Position numbers and translations under genes: made by a program. Positions 6,801-7,373 of a DNA stretch of 7,373 bases are shown here, in pieces. Source of the stretch: an uncultured Porphyromonadaceae bacterium. Its GTDB lineage: Bacteria > Bacteroidota > Bacteroidia > Bacteroidales > CAMTPD01. Every line of letters starts with the position of its first letter. Positions within the stretch are counted from its first letter, which is position 1. The stretch is from contig CAMTPD010000057.1 of assembly GCA_947074265.1 (NCBI GenBank), positions 1 through 7,373 of the forward strand. The letters are read 5' to 3'. Below the pieces are notes generated by a model. That model did not search any database. It was given only the letters and a program-made list of their open reading frames with translations, and was not told the origin of the DNA.

Positions 6801-6870
6801 GTTCGTCTCTGTTTGTCTGTATTCGTCTTTCTTTTTACGTGTTCTTACGTTTCGCTAGGTTTGTTTTTGT
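6801..6870. repeat. T/G-rich tract with about 10-bp periodicity
   Basis: The plus strand holds successive decamers GTTCGTCTCT, GTTTGTCTGT and ATTCGTCTTT at 6801-6830, sharing TTYGTCT every 10 bp, followed by a T-rich continuation with ACGT at 6837-6840 and 6847-6850. The phasing matches the DNA helical repeat, so sequence-directed curvature or a multi-site protein contact is possible. Beyond the first three units the repetition is weak. Confidence 0.4.
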
Positions 6871-6962
6871 CCACGCATGGTGAATGAATTTACTCACGGA
6901 GCGTGATTGAAATTGCTCACGCTGCGTCAGTGTTTTTATTCACCGAGCGTGCGTGATTTTAC
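6871..6962. repeat. Four 23-bp tandem repeat units
   Basis: Units start at 6871, 6894, 6917 and 6940, exactly 23 bp apart. The 6871 unit matches the 6894 unit at 16 of 23 positions, the 6940 unit matches it at 17 of 23, and the 6917 unit at 14 of 23. The shared core is TCACGGAGCGTGA, itself a small dyad (TCACG/CGTGA around GAG), followed by a T/A-rich half. A degenerate fifth unit (6963-6985, GCTTGGTGA) may follow. The organisation resembles iterons or a cluster of binding sites; no known family is recognised. Confidence 0.7.
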
Positions 6963-6999
6963 GTATGCTTGGTGAGCCGGTTGGGTCGATGCCGAAATG

Positions 7000-7066
7000 T
7001 GCGGCTATGATTTACACATACATATATCCCCCTAAGGGGTATATATATGTATGGTATCATAGCGCA
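7000..7066. repeat. Long imperfect hairpin, about 26 bp paired, CCCC-TAA-GGGG tip
   Basis: The arms pair in four segments: 7000-7002 with 7064-7066, 7004-7011 with 7056-7063, 7017-7027 with 7043-7053 (11 bp, CATACATATAT/ATATATGTATG), and 7029-7032 with 7036-7039. Only a one-base bulge and two small internal loops interrupt them. Eight A (7066-7073) overlap and follow the right end on the plus strand. There is no T-run after it on either strand, so it is not an intrinsic terminator. It could extrude as a cruciform or fold as RNA; its role is unknown. Confidence 0.75.
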
Positions 7067-7184
7067 AAAAAAATCAGTGCCAAATGGGTTGTTTGTAGTA
7101 TAAACGAACCAGTGTGTAACCCGCATTCTAGCAGGATAAGTGAGTAGGCGTTATTGTTCTGTTTTGGCATAAAAACCGTGGTCC

Positions 7185-7289
7185 GTGACGGAAACAAATA
7201 AGCATGCCATGGGAACAAATGTGTCTGTGACGGGAACAAAATGGCCCGTGACATACCATTTTGTTCCCGTCACATGCCACGTTTATTTT
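7185..7289. repeat. 21-bp-phased repeat array (GTGAC ... GGRAACAAA)
   Basis: GGRAACAAA occurs at 7190, 7211 and 7232, each 21 bp apart. GTGAC occurs at 7185, 7227 and 7248 on the same lattice, with GCCAT at the intermediate 7206 position. The inverted GTCAC at 7269 also falls on it. Five 21-bp units can be laid out from 7185 to 7289, the last two carrying the inverted version. There are no unique spacers of CRISPR type. It looks like phased sites for a DNA-binding protein or an unclassified intergenic repeat. Confidence 0.7.
7226..7274. repeat. Perfect 19-bp inverted repeat
   Basis: The left arm 7226-7244 (TGTGACGGGAACAAAATGG) is the exact reverse complement of the right arm 7256-7274, with an 11-nt loop that contains another CCCGTGAC. 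The repeat is embedded in the 21-bp array. Neither strand has a T-run directly after the arms, so a terminator role is unlikely. It could be a large operator, a cruciform, a recombination site or one end of a small element. Confidence 0.85.
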
Positions 7290-7327
7290 GCATTATTGTA
7301 TATCAAGAAGCAGCAAAAAAACGCTAT

Positions 7328-7373
7328 AGATCGGAAGAGCACACGTCTGAACTCCAGTCACTCCGGAGAATCT
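7328..7373 (+). other. Illumina TruSeq adapter read-through (artificial sequence)
   Basis: From 7328 the sequence begins AGATCGGAAGAGC and continues to 7361 as the standard 34-nt TruSeq index-side adapter without a mismatch that I can see. Then comes an 8-base index, TCCGGAGA (7362-7369), which I recall as TruSeq HT index D702, and ATCT, the first bases of the P7 tail. These 46 bases are library artefact and should be trimmed. Genomic sequence ends at 7327. Confidence 0.98.

Larger units (their letters stand above)
6626..7327. other. About 700 bp without a recognisable gene, rich in repeats
   Basis: No frame in this stretch has a recognisable product, conserved motif or plausible initiation context. 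The longest frames (about 64 codons) run straight through the hairpin or the 21-bp array. No tRNA, rRNA, known riboswitch, transposase fragment or CRISPR array is visible. The first part (6626-6800) shows only small dyads such as CATTGT-N8-ACAATG at 6692-6711. From 6801 to the contig end the DNA is dominated by the phased tract, tandem repeats, hairpin and inverted repeat listed separately. Confidence 0.7.

Noticed and set aside
7000..7073. The long hairpin as an intrinsic terminator.
   Set aside because: The homopolymer run is A on the plus strand after the stem, and T before the stem on the minus strand. Neither orientation gives a stem followed by T.
7086..7121. GGGTT...AACCC and GGTTGTTT/AAACGAACC pairings as an RNA element.
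   Set aside because: The stems are short, mutually exclusive and interrupted, and match no known RNA family that I recognise.
6953..7147. Plus-strand frame of 64 codons.
   Set aside because: It runs through the last 23-bp unit and the entire hairpin, its composition follows the repeats, and no motif or initiation signal supports it.
7057..7254. Minus-strand frame with a 7-residue repeat (LFPSQTH, LFPWHAY, LFPSRTT).
   Set aside because: The peptide repeat is the automatic result of a 21-bp DNA repeat read in frame. The frame is closed by a stop just before its ATG, has no leader or promoter, and ends in unrelated sequence.
7185..7289. Could the phased repeats be a CRISPR array?
   Set aside because: The 21-bp units are contiguous, with no unique spacers between conserved repeats, and no cas gene is present.

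Overview
The window looks like chromosomal DNA from a member of Bacteroidota, most likely order Bacteroidales; genus and species cannot be read from it. The reasons are: three matches to the Bacteroidales-type -7 promoter element (TAnnTTTG), A-rich leaders with no Shine-Dalgarno sequence, a Rex repressor and CarA/CarB proteins of the kind I associate with that phylum, and moderate-to-low GC. The last 46 bases (7328-7373) are not biological. They match the Illumina TruSeq index-side adapter, an 8-base index and the start of the P7 tail, so the genomic sequence ends at 7327 and this is a contig end.

Layout: all five confident genes lie on the minus strand and are read from right to left. They are rex (NADH/NAD-sensing repressor), a FAHD1-like fumarylacetoacetate-hydrolase-family enzyme that starts 1 nt after the rex stop, ispF (isoprenoid MEP pathway), carA, and carB (the two subunits of glutamine-dependent carbamoyl-phosphate synthetase). 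carB ends at a strong intrinsic terminator. The first 136 bases hold at most the start of another minus-strand gene that runs off the left edge.

How the genes work together: carA and carB form one enzyme that feeds pyrimidine and arginine synthesis. They probably have their own promoter in the 133-bp ispF-carA gap. rex and the FAH-family gene look translationally coupled and share a good promoter in front of rex. ispF follows after an 84-bp gap that holds a terminator-like hairpin and a possible promoter of its own, so its link to the rex transcript is uncertain. A second terminator-like hairpin overlaps the carA stop codon and could lower carB expression relative to carA.

The most unusual part is the roughly 700 bp to the right of the rex promoter (about 6626-7327). 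I find no credible gene there, but it is densely structured. It holds a 10-bp-phased T/G-rich tract, at least four 23-bp tandem repeat units with small dyads, a 26-bp-paired hairpin with a C4/G4 tip, and a 21-bp-phased repeat array built on GTGAC and GGGAACAAA that ends in a perfect 19-bp inverted repeat. I do not recognise these arrays. They are the best candidates for something undescribed, and they may also be why the assembly stopped here.
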